This document shows positions 14,192-23,072 of a DNA stretch of 32,082 nucleotides, piece after piece. Position numbers and translations under genes: made by a program. Each line of letters begins with the position of its first letter. Position 1 is the stretch's first letter. This DNA comes from a virus: IMG/VR virus record IMGVR_UViG_3300035662_000107, positions 1 to 32,082 of that record. The stretch is one strand, 5' to 3'. The notes beneath the pieces are model-generated. The model was given only the letters and a program-made list of their open reading frames with translations, had not been told where the DNA came from and did not search any database.

Positions 14192-15379
14192 TCACTGTGG
14201 GATCTCGCCGAGCACCAGCGCTCCGAGCGGGATGAGCTTCAAGCGTGTACGCTGGCCAGAGTTGCGATCTTGCGAGAGCTCTCGCTCGAGCACGTACATG
14301 GGCTCGTTAATACCAAATGCCTCGCACACGACGTTCGCCACCGTGTCCACCTGCCACACTGCGCCCGTCGCCGACACAATACCAGGCACCTCGCACGTAA
14401 ACTGGTATGCGCTCACCGCTGGCAAGCTAAGCGCAAGCGTGGCGATGTTTTGGCTGCGCTGGATGTCGCGCGCTGTCTTGTCCTTGATGATGCGTGGCTT
14501 GCTTAGCTGAAAGGTCGACGAGTACGCGCTGCGAGCTGGGAGCGCGCTTGCTGGCACTGTGACGTCAGGCTCTGCCACCGTTTGCACTGCCTGCTTCTCG
14601 GCGCGGGTTCCACGCACGCGCACCTCGGAGAACTGTCCGTCATTCGTGGAGGTGTCGCTGCACGAAAGCATGACGTCGGCGTCGACCGGATATCGCCCGT
14701 TGAAGCTCTGCGCCACGGTGTAGAGCGGCGCCTGTGTGTAGTCAGGCGCGCAAACGAGTAGCTTGCCATCGTAGCTCTGACGCAGCACCACGCCGAGTCG
14801 ATTGACGATGCGCGCGCAGAACGCATAGGCCGTCTCGCCCTCTTGCGCCTGACAATCTTGGTGCTTGAGCGCTGGCACCGGCACGCCTGTGCCTCGGCCT
14901 GATACCGGCTTGCCACTCGCCGCAAACACGCTCGCCGTGTTGTCGCCGATGACAGTGCCGAAGCCGAACGGAGCCATCACCTGGAGAATCAGATCGGCGA
15001 CAGGCACATCGGTTGTTGCGCTAAAGGTCAGGCGCGGGTTGACGCTGGCCTCGTACGCGGCATGGAGCAGCGTCTTGGCAGTGCACGAGAACACCACGCC
15101 GTTTTGCCGCGACAGGTTGCGGCTCACGCTCGAGATGACGTAGGCACCCTGAACAGCGCCGTTCACGTAGATCAGCACGAGCTTGCCCTTGACCAGAAGC
15201 TGATTGACGCTGGGCAGCATGTCGCGCGTCGGGATCGTCTCGAATGACAGATCGCCCACCGGGTCAGTGAACGTTTCGCGCAGCGAGAACGATATCCACG
15301 AATCGATGACGATCTGCTGGTCATCAAACGCGCGCATCTCGACGACGACGCGCTGTCCGCTGTAGGTTTGCGTGGCCAT
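14192..15379 (-). CDS. Mu gpP (gp44)-like baseplate hub protein (395 aa)
   Basis: The order after the DNA-circulation protein, the size and internal features (SLRETFTDPVGDLSFE, then SCTAKTLLHAAYEA, then QEGETAYAFCARIVNRLGVVLRQSYDG) match the gpD/gp27-type hub that connects the tail tube to the spike. Phage Mu gp44 is about 379 residues. It overlaps the upstream gene as TGATG. The C-terminus (YVLERELSQDRNSGQRTRLKLIP) is the usual closing beta region of this family. Confidence 0.8.
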   Translation of the reverse strand: MATQTYSGQRVVVEMRAFDDQQIVIDSWISFSLRETFTDPVGDLSFETIPTRDMLPSVNQLLVKGKLVLIYVNGAVQGAYVISSVSRNLSRQNGVVFSCTAKTLLHAAYEASVNPRLTFSATTDVPVADLILQVMAPFGFGTVIGDNTASVFAASGKPVSGRGTGVPVPALKHQDCQAQEGETAYAFCARIVNRLGVVLRQSYDGKLLVCAPDYTQAPLYTVAQSFNGRYPVDADVMLSCSDTSTNDGQFSEVRVRGTRAEKQAVQTVAEPDVTVPASALPARSAYSSTFQLSKPRIIKDKTARDIQRSQNIATLALSLPAVSAYQFTCEVPGIVSATGAVWQVDTVANVVCEAFGINEPMYVLERELSQDRNSGQRTRLKLIPLGALVLGEIPQ

Positions 15380-16263
15380 CAGCCGCCGTAGAACGCGAGC
15401 GACGTGCCCGCCTTGATGATGGGCCCAGTCACCAGGCCCGAGTTCAGGCCAAGCGCATCCTCGAACGTGTTGCCGTAGAGCTTCGCAAACGCGTCAAGCG
15501 AGATGTCGTTGGGCAAGGTGATCTGCTGGACATTGCGGTAGTTCTGCGAGGCGCCAGTGGCAGCCTGCGCGCGCAAGCCCATCGTCAGGCACTCGGACAG
15601 CCACTCGACCGGCACGTCGCGCAACAAGTCCTTGACTGCCACTTGCAGCGAGACGGTGTCGGCGTAGCCAGCGATTCGCTCGGCCTCGCGCGTATAGTCC
15701 AGGCTCTGCGTTGGCAACGTGCTCAAGTTGTTCACCGCGAGCTCGAACGACTCGAACCCAAGGCCCTCTGGCACGCTATAGCCCGTAAGCTGCATCGCCT
15801 GGTCGAGTGCCTTGCCGTACACCTTCGGCGAGAGCTCGGAGCCTGGCAGGCGCACCGTCAGCTCGGTCGGGTCGAAGAAGCTCTCGACCCACGTCACTTG
15901 CAGCGTGATGCCTCCACGGTCCTTCGACGGGTCGACAGTGGCCGACCACGTCATGACGCGGGCGAACATGTTGCCCAGCACCGGATGCGATAGGCCGTCG
16001 ATCTTGCCGTTCTCGAGCGAGTCTAGCCACTTCTCCAGCCTTGCTGGAAGCAGGTCAGATGCGATGGTGTTATTGAACACCAGCGTCGCGCGGATGCTGT
16101 ACGGCGTGCGGCCAGTGTTGTCGTGTGCGGCGCCGTCAACGTACGGATACTTGCGCTCGGCTTGGTCATGCCCTCCGTCGAATGACGTTTCAAGGCACGG
16201 CGCTGTAAGCGCGCCCCACGTGATCTCTTGGAGATTGCCGATCCAATCGTATGCGCCGGACAT
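15379..16263 (-). CDS. DNA circulation/gpN-like tail protein with LysM-like end (294 aa)
   Basis: The N-terminal 90 residues match the DNA-circulation N-terminal domain of Mu-like tails: LQEITWGALTAPCLETSF, then HDNTGRTPYSIRATLVF. The C-terminal part (about 235-280) has the LysM-like pattern ITLPNDISLDAFAKLYGNTFEDALGLN, a peptidoglycan-binding fold also used as a tail-tip joint. It is shorter than Mu gpN, which is near 490 residues. It follows the tape measure and precedes the hub, as expected for a tail-tube cap or hub protein. Confidence 0.8.
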   Translation of the reverse strand: MSGAYDWIGNLQEITWGALTAPCLETSFDGGHDQAERKYPYVDGAAHDNTGRTPYSIRATLVFNNTIASDLLPARLEKWLDSLENGKIDGLSHPVLGNMFARVMTWSATVDPSKDRGGITLQVTWVESFFDPTELTVRLPGSELSPKVYGKALDQAMQLTGYSVPEGLGFESFELAVNNLSTLPTQSLDYTREAERIAGYADTVSLQVAVKDLLRDVPVEWLSECLTMGLRAQAATGASQNYRNVQQITLPNDISLDAFAKLYGNTFEDALGLNSGLVTGPIIKAGTSLAFYGG

Positions 16264-16265
16264 GA

Positions 16266-18545
16266 TTAGCCGCCTCCCAAGGCAATGGCGCTACCAGTGA
16301 TATTTGCCTTGCCAGCTGCGCCGACTGTCTGAAGCGCAGTCGCTGCCGCGTTTGCGGCTTGCATGAGCTTGTCGAGGGATGCTGCGTCAAGTTCTTCAGT
16401 TGGCGCAAAACCAAGCGCCTTTTGCTGTGCACCGCTGGCCATCAAACTACGTTCCGAGATGAGTCGATCCACTAGCGCGGAAGCTTGGTCCGTCTCTTGG
16501 CCACCCGTCATTTTTTGACCAAGCGCTCGACCAATCATTGTTGCTGGATTGATCGACTCACTCAGTGTGGGCGTCATGCTGCCAGTGGTTGCGATTCGCT
16601 CAAACGTGGTTCGTGCGCGCGATTCGAGCATCGAACGTTGCATGTCGCCCATGTCGGCGCCGCCCATCGCTGCGGTATATTTGGCGATGAAGTCCTTTTG
16701 AGACAGGAACTCCTTGCCGCCGCCTTTGCCAGTTGCAGCAGATGCGCCAGCTAGAGTGCCGGTCGACATCTTGCCTTGTATTTGTGCAATTTTGCCAGTG
16801 GCTTCCATGTGTGCAATCATGGCAGCAGCTTTTTCCTCTGGTGTCTTTGCCGCAGCCAGTTTGCGACCAGCCTTCTCTTGCTCCTTCTTTGCAACCTCCA
16901 TCTGCTTGTCTAGCGATGGTCGTTTCTTCTCAAATCCAAGCATTTCGGCAAAGTCCGAAAACGCTTGCATGTTTTCCGAGATGACGTCAGCCGCAAACTC
17001 GAACGCATCAATCATTGCGTCGAGAGCACCGCTCTCTTCAAGCTTCGTAAATGCATCAGCCAATGCTGGGAGTACTCGATCCGTAACTTTTCCAGTCGCT
17101 TTTTCCCAAGCTGCTGTGATCTTTGCGCTTGTGGATTGCTGCGCCGCAGTTGCCGCTTCTTCGATGGTGTTGCGCGCGTTTGTAACGTTGGCCGCTTCTT
17201 CCAGCTGTTTCCTAACGGCTTCACCAGCCTTGTTTAGGTCTTTGCTGCGTTTCATCTCCTCATTGAATACATCCGAAAGGATATTGATGATCGGGTCCGC
17301 CTGAGCTCCGAACATCTTTCCGAGTTGCGTCTTGTTGCCCTCGGTTTTCTTGAAGGACTCCACCAACACGTCGTTGGTGTTGCGCAGTTGCCTACCCTTA
17401 GAGCCTGCAACAAACACATCCACGCCAGACTTTTGGAACACGTCGGCGTGTGAGGTCATAGCGCGGAACAGGTTTTCGACGGCGGAGGTGGCTTGCTCTG
17501 CGGAACCACCGCCACGTCTCGCAATCTGCGCAAGCGCACCGACCTGAGCCACACCCCTGACGGTTTTGTCTACGTTGGCGCCTGCAGCGGCTGCGCTAAT
17601 GCGGCCCATAAGCGACGCCATGTCCTTTAGCTCAAACTGGCCTTGTGCGCCTTGAATGGCGAGCACTGACAGCGCATCAGCCATATCCTCCGCGCCTTTG
17701 ATGTCCATGTTGTTTGACAGTGCCGCCGCTGCTTCGGCCACATCTTGAATCTCTGCACCTGCGGCGCTGGCGACAGTGGCCAGACTCTTGAGTGTACTCA
17801 CGTCGAGCACTTGCCCCGTAGCGCCTTGGAAGGCCAACGTGGCCTCGGCCAAACCCTTTGCGGTCTGCCCTGGCATCTCGCCCGCGGCCTCGTACATGTT
17901 CTGCCGGATGGTGCGTGCGTCTAGCATCTTGCCGCCAGACAGGCGCGAGTTGATGGCGATTCGACGAGCCATCTCGTCGACCTCCATGCCTTGGGCCGTC
18001 ATGCTGCCGATCGTGGCTACGCCAGCCATCAGACCGGCACCAGCTGCGCCTACCGCAGCCATGCCGAGGTCGCCCATCAGAGCTCGACGCGACTCGGCTC
18101 TTGCCTCACGAGCGCGATCCATTTTGGCCTGTGCCTTGGCTACCTCTCGCGCTCTTGCCTTGGCCGTAGCTTCTGCGGCTTTGACCTCGGCCTTCGCGGA
18201 GCGCTCACGCTCGCGTTCGGATGCCTTGCGAGCCTTGTCCTCGGCGCGTGCCTTGTCTCGTGACGCGCGGGCTTGCTCTCTCTCAATCTCTCGCAGCACG
18301 GCCTTCTCGCGCCCTACACGAGGGTCCGTTGCGGCTGGGCCAGCTCCAGCCCCACCTGCGCCTGCGCCACCGCCACGAGGCGCGCCAGGGCCACCAGCGC
18401 CTGCTGCACCCATAGAGGCTCGCATGCGCTTAGCGGCACGCTCGGCGCGCACGGCTGCGTCCTCTGCGGCCTTGCTAATGCCCTTGTAGGCCGCGACCAC
18501 CGAGTCGGCGCCCGACGCGATGAACTGATAGCGGATGACAGCCAT
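16266..18545 (-). CDS. tail tape measure protein (759 aa)
   Basis: The largest tail gene, placed after the chaperones and before the gpN-like gene. After a Gly/Ala-rich linker, residues 80-150 are Arg/Glu/Lys/Ala coiled coil. A hydrophobic stretch (LGMAAVGAAGAGLMAGVATIG, about 152-172) follows, then a TP901-type helical core (GLAEATLAFQGATG, and so on) and long helices. The tape measure sets tail length and helps DNA entry; at about 0.15 nm per residue, 759 residues would mean a tail of roughly 110 nm. The 3' half of the gene is less GC-rich than its neighbours. Confidence 0.85.
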   Translation of the reverse strand: MAVIRYQFIASGADSVVAAYKGISKAAEDAAVRAERAAKRMRASMGAAGAGGPGAPRGGGAGAGGAGAGPAATDPRVGREKAVLREIEREQARASRDKARAEDKARKASERERERSAKAEVKAAEATAKARAREVAKAQAKMDRAREARAESRRALMGDLGMAAVGAAGAGLMAGVATIGSMTAQGMEVDEMARRIAINSRLSGGKMLDARTIRQNMYEAAGEMPGQTAKGLAEATLAFQGATGQVLDVSTLKSLATVASAAGAEIQDVAEAAAALSNNMDIKGAEDMADALSVLAIQGAQGQFELKDMASLMGRISAAAAGANVDKTVRGVAQVGALAQIARRGGGSAEQATSAVENLFRAMTSHADVFQKSGVDVFVAGSKGRQLRNTNDVLVESFKKTEGNKTQLGKMFGAQADPIINILSDVFNEEMKRSKDLNKAGEAVRKQLEEAANVTNARNTIEEAATAAQQSTSAKITAAWEKATGKVTDRVLPALADAFTKLEESGALDAMIDAFEFAADVISENMQAFSDFAEMLGFEKKRPSLDKQMEVAKKEQEKAGRKLAAAKTPEEKAAAMIAHMEATGKIAQIQGKMSTGTLAGASAATGKGGGKEFLSQKDFIAKYTAAMGGADMGDMQRSMLESRARTTFERIATTGSMTPTLSESINPATMIGRALGQKMTGGQETDQASALVDRLISERSLMASGAQQKALGFAPTEELDAASLDKLMQAANAAATALQTVGAAGKANITGSAIALGGG

Positions 18546-18546
18546 G

Positions 18547-18906
18547 TCACTTCACCAGCTTATCGAGCGCCCGTTGCACGGCAGGCACAGCTCGAGCCGA
18601 TAGGTCGTCGATATTCATGAGGCCACGGTCGTTCACGTAGCTCGCGTAGGCCATGCTGCCTTTCGGGTTTGGTGCAAACGGACCTGCAACGAACTCCACC
18701 GCAGGGTCGGACACGTCGAGCGCCTTGACGAGCGTACTGGCCTCGAGATAGCCGGTTCGGTTTTGATAGCCATGGGACCGCCTTGCCTGCTCCGCAAACG
18801 GAGCCACGGCCTCGAACATCGCGCGCTCGACGCTGGCGTGCGAGAGCGCCTTGATCGCGTCGCGCGCCTCGCTGACCACGTCCGACATGTCGACCTTGAC
18901 GATCAC
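18547..18906 (-). CDS. HK97 gp10-like tail completion protein (119 aa)
   Basis: Shows the family pattern of a short helical N-terminus, RTGYLEASTLVKAL and the diagnostic MAYASYVNDRG near residues 85-95, at the usual 110-140 residue length. HK97 gp10-type proteins act at the head-tail joint. Here the gene sits next to the tape measure rather than in the neck cluster, which is unusual. The start is 9 nt after the previous stop. Confidence 0.6.
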   Translation of the reverse strand: MIVKVDMSDVVSEARDAIKALSHASVERAMFEAVAPFAEQARRSHGYQNRTGYLEASTLVKALDVSDPAVEFVAGPFAPNPKGSMAYASYVNDRGLMNIDDLSARAVPAVQRALDKLVK

Positions 18907-18915
18907 GCTGCCACC

Positions 18916-19659
18916 CTACTCCGTTCCGCTAGCCTTGTCGCGCTCGGCTGCGGCCTGCTCGGCTGCGGCCTGCTCGGCTGCGACTTGCGCATCGTCATGA
19001 ATAGCGGATGCCTGCCTAGCTGCGACCAGGCGCGTGGCGAGCACCACGACCAGATGCGACAGCGCCTCTCTCTGAAACCTTGCCAGCGCCACCTGGGATG
19101 ACTCAAGGTCGCTCTGCGAGATGACCGTGACGAGCACGTCGATCTCCTCAGGCGTGAGCACGCGTACACCACCGGCCTCGCTCGAGCGCACTTCGTTCAC
19201 GAGCGACAACAGGCTGGCGATCTGGTCCGCTGTCAGCTTTTCGATGATCCACCGCACGCTCGGAAACGCCGGGTGCATGCCCTCGACGCCTGGGTCGTTG
19301 CCTCGCACCGCCGCGTGCAGGATGGCCGCGGCCTTGGCATCCTGAACGATGTCGTCGTCGCTTTTCAGTTGCTCTCCACCCTCGCCAGTTGCGAGCCGAG
19401 CCACGTACTCATGCGCGCGTTTGATGGCTATGTCTTGCTCGCCCTTCGTTGGCACCCTCACCCACACCTTGGCTCCAGGCGTGCCCAAGAGCTCGGACAC
19501 GTCGTACTCGACTTTGCGCCGGTTGCCTGCGCGCTCGCGCAACGCCTTCGCGAGCTGGCTCTCGTACTCGCCAGGCGCCACGTCGGGCGAGCTCGCAACG
19601 CCTCCGCGTCCGTTCATCTGCCCGAGTCGCTGTGAGATGTTCCCCTGCTGAAACGTCAT
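18916..19659 (-). CDS. putative tail assembly chaperone, second gene (247 aa)
   Basis: The core (VPTKGEQDIAIKRAHEYV, then AAAILHAAVRG, then HPAFPSVRWIIEKLTADQIASLL) fits tail assembly chaperones that bind the tape measure. The C-terminus is a low-complexity helix with three QAAAE-type repeats. It lies in the same reading frame as the preceding chaperone-like gene, separated by a TAA and one codon. Such pairs usually use a frameshift; that is not possible in this arrangement. Confidence 0.65.
   Translation of the reverse strand: MTFQQGNISQRLGQMNGRGGVASSPDVAPGEYESQLAKALRERAGNRRKVEYDVSELLGTPGAKVWVRVPTKGEQDIAIKRAHEYVARLATGEGGEQLKSDDDIVQDAKAAAILHAAVRGNDPGVEGMHPAFPSVRWIIEKLTADQIASLLSLVNEVRSSEAGGVRVLTPEEIDVLVTVISQSDLESSQVALARFQREALSHLVVVLATRLVAARQASAIHDDAQVAAEQAAAEQAAAERDKASGTE
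18943..18987. repeat. 15-bp tandem repeat, three copies
   Basis: The unit CTCGGCTGCGGCCTG occurs at 18943-18957 and 18958-18972 exactly, and at 18973-18987 with two changes. It encodes the QAAAE repeats at the C-terminus of the chaperone-like protein. Copy number could vary by slippage without breaking the frame. Confidence 0.9.
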
Positions 19660-19662
19660 GCG

Positions 19663-20226
19663 TTACCCCTTCGTGCTCCATGCTGCGTCGAAGGCCATCC
19701 ATTGGCCGTCCGTAAGTTGTCCCAGTGGCATGCCGAAGAACCGATCGGGCTGCGGCATAAAATGCGCCGTCATGGCGAGATGCGAGGCGCTTTCGATGAT
19801 GCCTCGGCGCAGAGCGTGATTGCTTGGATGCTGCGCGCCTTCTCGCAGTACGACCTCCCACGCGCGGAGGTCCGAGCGCCCGTAGATCGGCGACATAACC
19901 CCAAGCGCCTCCAGCGTCGCGTTGCTGATGCCTAGCGCGTCCTCGTGAGGCGCAAGGCCGAACTGCTCCACGCTAGCAAACGCTGGCGAACCATCTGCGT
20001 TGTGCAGGCATCGCACGACTAGCTCGTCGAGCACGACATCTTGCTTGCTCGTCATATCCTCGCCGATTGGCAAAAGCTCCTCCAGCTCGTGCCCTGTCAT
20101 GGCCTCGACGTAGAGATCTGGCAGCTCAAGCGCCGCAAACGAAACACGCCACCGAGGGCGCCTCGCAACCGAGCACAGCGTTCGAAACAGCTGAGCCGGG
20201 GAGACATCCTTCGGTGGCGTGCGCAT
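19663..20226 (-). CDS. putative tail assembly chaperone, first gene (187 aa)
   Basis: Located between the tube and the tape measure, where chaperones of myoviruses lie. The protein is helical, with a motif MTGHELEELLPIGEDMTSKQD near residue 43 and a C-terminus MPLGQLTDGQWMAFDAAW that recalls short tail chaperones. It ends AAG GGG TAA CGC ATG, so the downstream gene continues in the same frame after the stop. No clear -1 or -2 slippery site links the two frames. Call mainly from position. Confidence 0.55.
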   Translation of the reverse strand: MRTPPKDVSPAQLFRTLCSVARRPRWRVSFAALELPDLYVEAMTGHELEELLPIGEDMTSKQDVVLDELVVRCLHNADGSPAFASVEQFGLAPHEDALGISNATLEALGVMSPIYGRSDLRAWEVVLREGAQHPSNHALRRGIIESASHLAMTAHFMPQPDRFFGMPLGQLTDGQWMAFDAAWSTKG

Positions 20227-20252
20227 GATGCCTGCCTACCAGGTCGCGAGCG

Positions 20253-20621
20253 TCAGGAGAAGGGCGCTGCCTGCACCGTCATGCTCACGTCGAGGCGGCT
20301 CGGGTCAGCGGGCGAGCTCGAAAGCGCGGGGCCGTTGATCATGCCCTGCGCGATCATGGTCTCGCCGCTGTCGGTGCTGACCTTGACCGACACGATCGAG
20401 TTTGCGAGGAAGTAGCCCACGTAATCCACGCGGTCGCCGCTCGAGGGGATGAAGCCCTTGATGCTCACGGTCGCGTTCTTCGGCGGGATGTAGAAGCCCG
20501 CAAGGTCTTGCACGAGTGTGCTGATGGGCATCGGGTCGCCGTTGTACTTGACGTCGACGCTCTCGGCCTCTCCGTCAAGTTTTCCCTCGATGCTCACGTA
20601 GTAGCGCGCGTAAAATCGCAT
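20253..20621 (-). CDS. Mu gpM-like tail tube protein (122 aa)
   Basis: Placed directly after the sheath and of the usual length of Mu-like tube proteins (about 118 residues). It is beta-rich with YVSIEGKLDGEAESVDVKYNGDPM, YVGYFLANSIVSVKVSTDSGE and MTVQAAPF at the end. It polymerises as the inner tube through which DNA passes. RBS AGGAG is upstream. Confidence 0.7.
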   Translation of the reverse strand: MRFYARYYVSIEGKLDGEAESVDVKYNGDPMPISTLVQDLAGFYIPPKNATVSIKGFIPSSGDRVDYVGYFLANSIVSVKVSTDSGETMIAQGMINGPALSSSPADPSRLDVSMTVQAAPFS

Positions 20622-20639
20622 GGTCGTTCTCGGCTCCTA

Positions 20640-22193
20640 TCAGTAGGCGGGAGATGCCTCGCGGAGCGTGAACTCCGAGAAGAGGTTGTGCTGTACGGCG
20701 TACAGGTTGAAGCTCGCGGCGAGACCACCGGGCCGACGCTGCACGAGGATGCTGTCGAGCGAGCTCGCGAGCACCGAGGGCGACGGGTCGAGGATGGGCG
20801 AGCCGTAGAGCCCGAACGGCGCAGGGCCAGAGGCGGCGACGAACACGTTGCGGATGAGCGCTCCGAGCGTCTGCGGCGTGTCCACACCGGGCACAGGCTT
20901 CGCGCCAGGCAACGGATCGTCGGCTACCTTGCCCTGCTTCTGCTCGCGGTAGCGCGTGCTGATGACGTCCCAGATGGTGAACATCACCGAGGTGATGTGA
21001 CCTTCGCTCGCGCGATAGTCCTTGGTGCCTTGGTCGTTGAGCGACCTCGAGGTGATGTGGCGCACGAGGTATGCCTGGCCGAGGGCGCGCGCGCCGATGG
21101 GGCAAACGCCGTCCTTGAGCAGCTGCTCGATCTCGGTGGGCGTCCACCAGTCCGACTTGCTGTACGGCACCGGGCAGTCGAACCTGGTGGTGTCGGTGTT
21201 GGTGTAGCCAGCGAGGTTGGCCGCAGGGTCGGCCATCTGCTGCGAGCGCATCACGCCGCAGAGATGCGCAGCGATCATGCCTGGCGTCCAGTCGCTGTTC
21301 TTCGATGCGAAGAAGAACGCGTAAACGCTGTTGGCGTCGCTGTCCGTTGCGACGGTGGAGCTCTGCGCTTGCGTGCCGACCAGGCCGAACACCACCATCT
21401 GGCTCTTGCCGTTGATCGGCAAGGCTTGATCGCGGATCATGGCGATGTGCTCGCCCACGCCGTTGTCGGTCGCGGTCGGAGCCGACGTCGAGAACTTGGG
21501 CGAGATCTGGTAGGTGTACTCGCCGAGCGCCGCGGTCGTGATGGCAGTCGAAAAGTCATCCTCGTTGGTGCCGTTGGTCAGAGCTCCGACGCTCACGGTC
21601 GTGGTCACGATGGACGTGGGCGCGACGATGTAAGCGCGCACGCGAGCAAGCACGTAGTCCTGTCTCACGCCAAGGTTGGCCGTGGTCAGAGTCACAACGC
21701 CGGTCGAGGCGCTTGCGGTCAGTGGGAGCGAGCCATCGGCGAACGCGTTGATCGCATCGCGGCAGGCTTCGCCGATCTGCGTGGCAGTCTGCGCGTTCGT
21801 GATGGGGAACGTGATGTCCTGTCCCAGGATGGTCACCACGCCCGTCGTCGCAGCCGTCGAGGTGTTGGTGAACGTGATGTCGATCGTCGCCGCCGTGCCG
21901 CTGCCGCTCTCTGGTGGAGCGATGATGTACACGCGCGCCTCTGGATTGATGGCGACGAACTGCCGATACAGCAGGCGCGCCTCGCTCTTGCGCCCGAAGC
22001 GCAGCACGCAATCCTCGTCGCTCGCGATGGGAGCGCCGATGGTGTTGGTGGTCTCGCTGCCTGCGCTCGTCTTGTTGCCGAAGATGAGCACGGGCCGGTC
22101 GCTCGAGACACCGGACGAGATACCAGCGCCGAACACGAACTCGCGCACGATGCCGGGCGTGCGTCGAGTGGGGGAGAGTCCAGTAAGTGCCAT
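20640..22193 (-). CDS. tail sheath protein, Mu gpL-like (517 aa)
   Basis: N-terminus LTGLSPTRRTPGIVREFVFGAG followed by DRPVLIFGNKTSAG is characteristic of Mu gpL sheaths, and length is near the usual 495. The C-terminal half (CGVMRSQQMADPAANLAGY, then PTEIEQLLKDGVCPIG) contains the conserved sheath core that contracts. A TTG at 22199 overlaps the previous stop, but AGGAG lies only 3 nt from it and 9 nt from ATG 22193, so the ATG is preferred. This gene defines the phage as a contractile-tailed myovirus. Confidence 0.9.
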   Translation of the reverse strand: MALTGLSPTRRTPGIVREFVFGAGISSGVSSDRPVLIFGNKTSAGSETTNTIGAPIASDEDCVLRFGRKSEARLLYRQFVAINPEARVYIIAPPESGSGTAATIDITFTNTSTAATTGVVTILGQDITFPITNAQTATQIGEACRDAINAFADGSLPLTASASTGVVTLTTANLGVRQDYVLARVRAYIVAPTSIVTTTVSVGALTNGTNEDDFSTAITTAALGEYTYQISPKFSTSAPTATDNGVGEHIAMIRDQALPINGKSQMVVFGLVGTQAQSSTVATDSDANSVYAFFFASKNSDWTPGMIAAHLCGVMRSQQMADPAANLAGYTNTDTTRFDCPVPYSKSDWWTPTEIEQLLKDGVCPIGARALGQAYLVRHITSRSLNDQGTKDYRASEGHITSVMFTIWDVISTRYREQKQGKVADDPLPGAKPVPGVDTPQTLGALIRNVFVAASGPAPFGLYGSPILDPSPSVLASSLDSILVQRRPGGLAASFNLYAVQHNLFSEFTLREASPAY

Positions 22194-22195
22194 CG

Positions 22196-22552
22196 TCAAT
22201 CGCTCCTATTGCGTGAGTCGTTTTTGCGTGTGGAACCAGGCTGCGCCACGGGCGCAAGCTTCGCTTCTGCGAGCGCACGCGTCGGAGCGTCGCACTCGCC
22301 GAGCAATCGAATCTCCCCGTCAGCTGCTGCGCGTCGGATGCGCAAGTGCTCCGAGCGCTTCACCTCCACGAGCTCGCGCACGACGTCGAACGCCTCAATG
22401 GCCTTGCGCGTGTCTCGCGTGCCTTGCTGGTCAGCTGGGCGCGCTACGAACTTGAGGCCGATGTACCGCGGCGGCTGCCCCTCCGACGCAGCCCCATCGG
22501 GATGCGCCACGAGCGAGCCCTTGATCCCCTCGACATGTACCCAGAGCGGCAT
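22196..22552 (-). CDS. hypothetical neck/tail protein upstream of sheath (118 aa)
   Basis: The start is ATG 22552 with a strong GGAGGGAG site; a frame to 22672 adds only an Arg/Ser-rich shadow. The middle is helical and charged (IEAFDVVRELVEVKRSEHLRI) and the last 25 residues are basic and disordered. It occupies the position of Mu gp38, directly before the sheath, but I see no DUF2635 signature. Function unknown. Confidence 0.65.
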   Translation of the reverse strand: MPLWVHVEGIKGSLVAHPDGAASEGQPPRYIGLKFVARPADQQGTRDTRKAIEAFDVVRELVEVKRSEHLRIRRAAADGEIRLLGECDAPTRALAEAKLAPVAQPGSTRKNDSRNRSD

Positions 22553-22562
22553 GCGCTCCCTC

Positions 22563-23072
22563 CTACCAGGTTGAGACGCTGCGGAGCAGCCAGTTGTTGC
22601 CGTCGAAACACGCGCGCACGTTCGCCGCGCTCGAGACGGGCATCGTGTAGAGCGTGCCGCCACCGACGCCACCGTTTACGACGGCAACCGTGTAGGCGTT
22701 CGTGTCTGTGCGAGTGAGCTCAAGCACGTCGCCCGCGGCGGCGTTCGTGGTGCTCAAGGTGATGGTCCGGTTGCCCGAGAGCGGGCCAACAACGCGTCGC
22801 CACGCGCCTTGCCCCACGGTGATGGTGGGCGACGCGTCGGCGATGTCTGCGCCCTTGTCGTCGTTGCGACAGAGCAGCCAGCGCCCTTCGTAACCGCTCG
22901 TGCCAGCGATGACCGTGCGACCATCCGCCGTGCTCTGGTCGTTCGGCACCCAACGAAAGAGTTGCGAGCCGCTGTCGAGCGTGTGCCCGAACCGATAGAA
23001 CGGCACGCCATAGACGCCCGCCAACAGCGCGCGCGACTGGTAGACATCCGGCTTGGCATCTTGCGTGGTCAT
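22563..23072 (-). CDS. beta-rich neck or tail protein with GNRT domain (169 aa)
   Basis: The start is ATG 23072 overlapping the preceding stop; the frame to 23219 is shadow. The C-terminal half has LSGNRTITLSTTNAAAGDVLELTRTDTN and a closing CFDGNNWLLRS. This is the same beta motif seen in the two 208-residue fibre-associated proteins (8654 and 9290), and is common in surface proteins of tailed phages. It may be a surface-exposed neck or collar protein. Exact role unknown. Confidence 0.65.
   Translation of the reverse strand: MTTQDAKPDVYQSRALLAGVYGVPFYRFGHTLDSGSQLFRWVPNDQSTADGRTVIAGTSGYEGRWLLCRNDDKGADIADASPTITVGQGAWRRVVGPLSGNRTITLSTTNAAAGDVLELTRTDTNAYTVAVVNGGVGGGTLYTMPVSSAANVRACFDGNNWLLRSVSTW

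Noticed and set aside
20508-22574. 688-aa plus-strand open frame opposite the sheath gene
   Set aside because: Antisense to a recognised sheath gene, Arg/His/Ala-rich with no fold signal; typical of GC-rich shadow frames.
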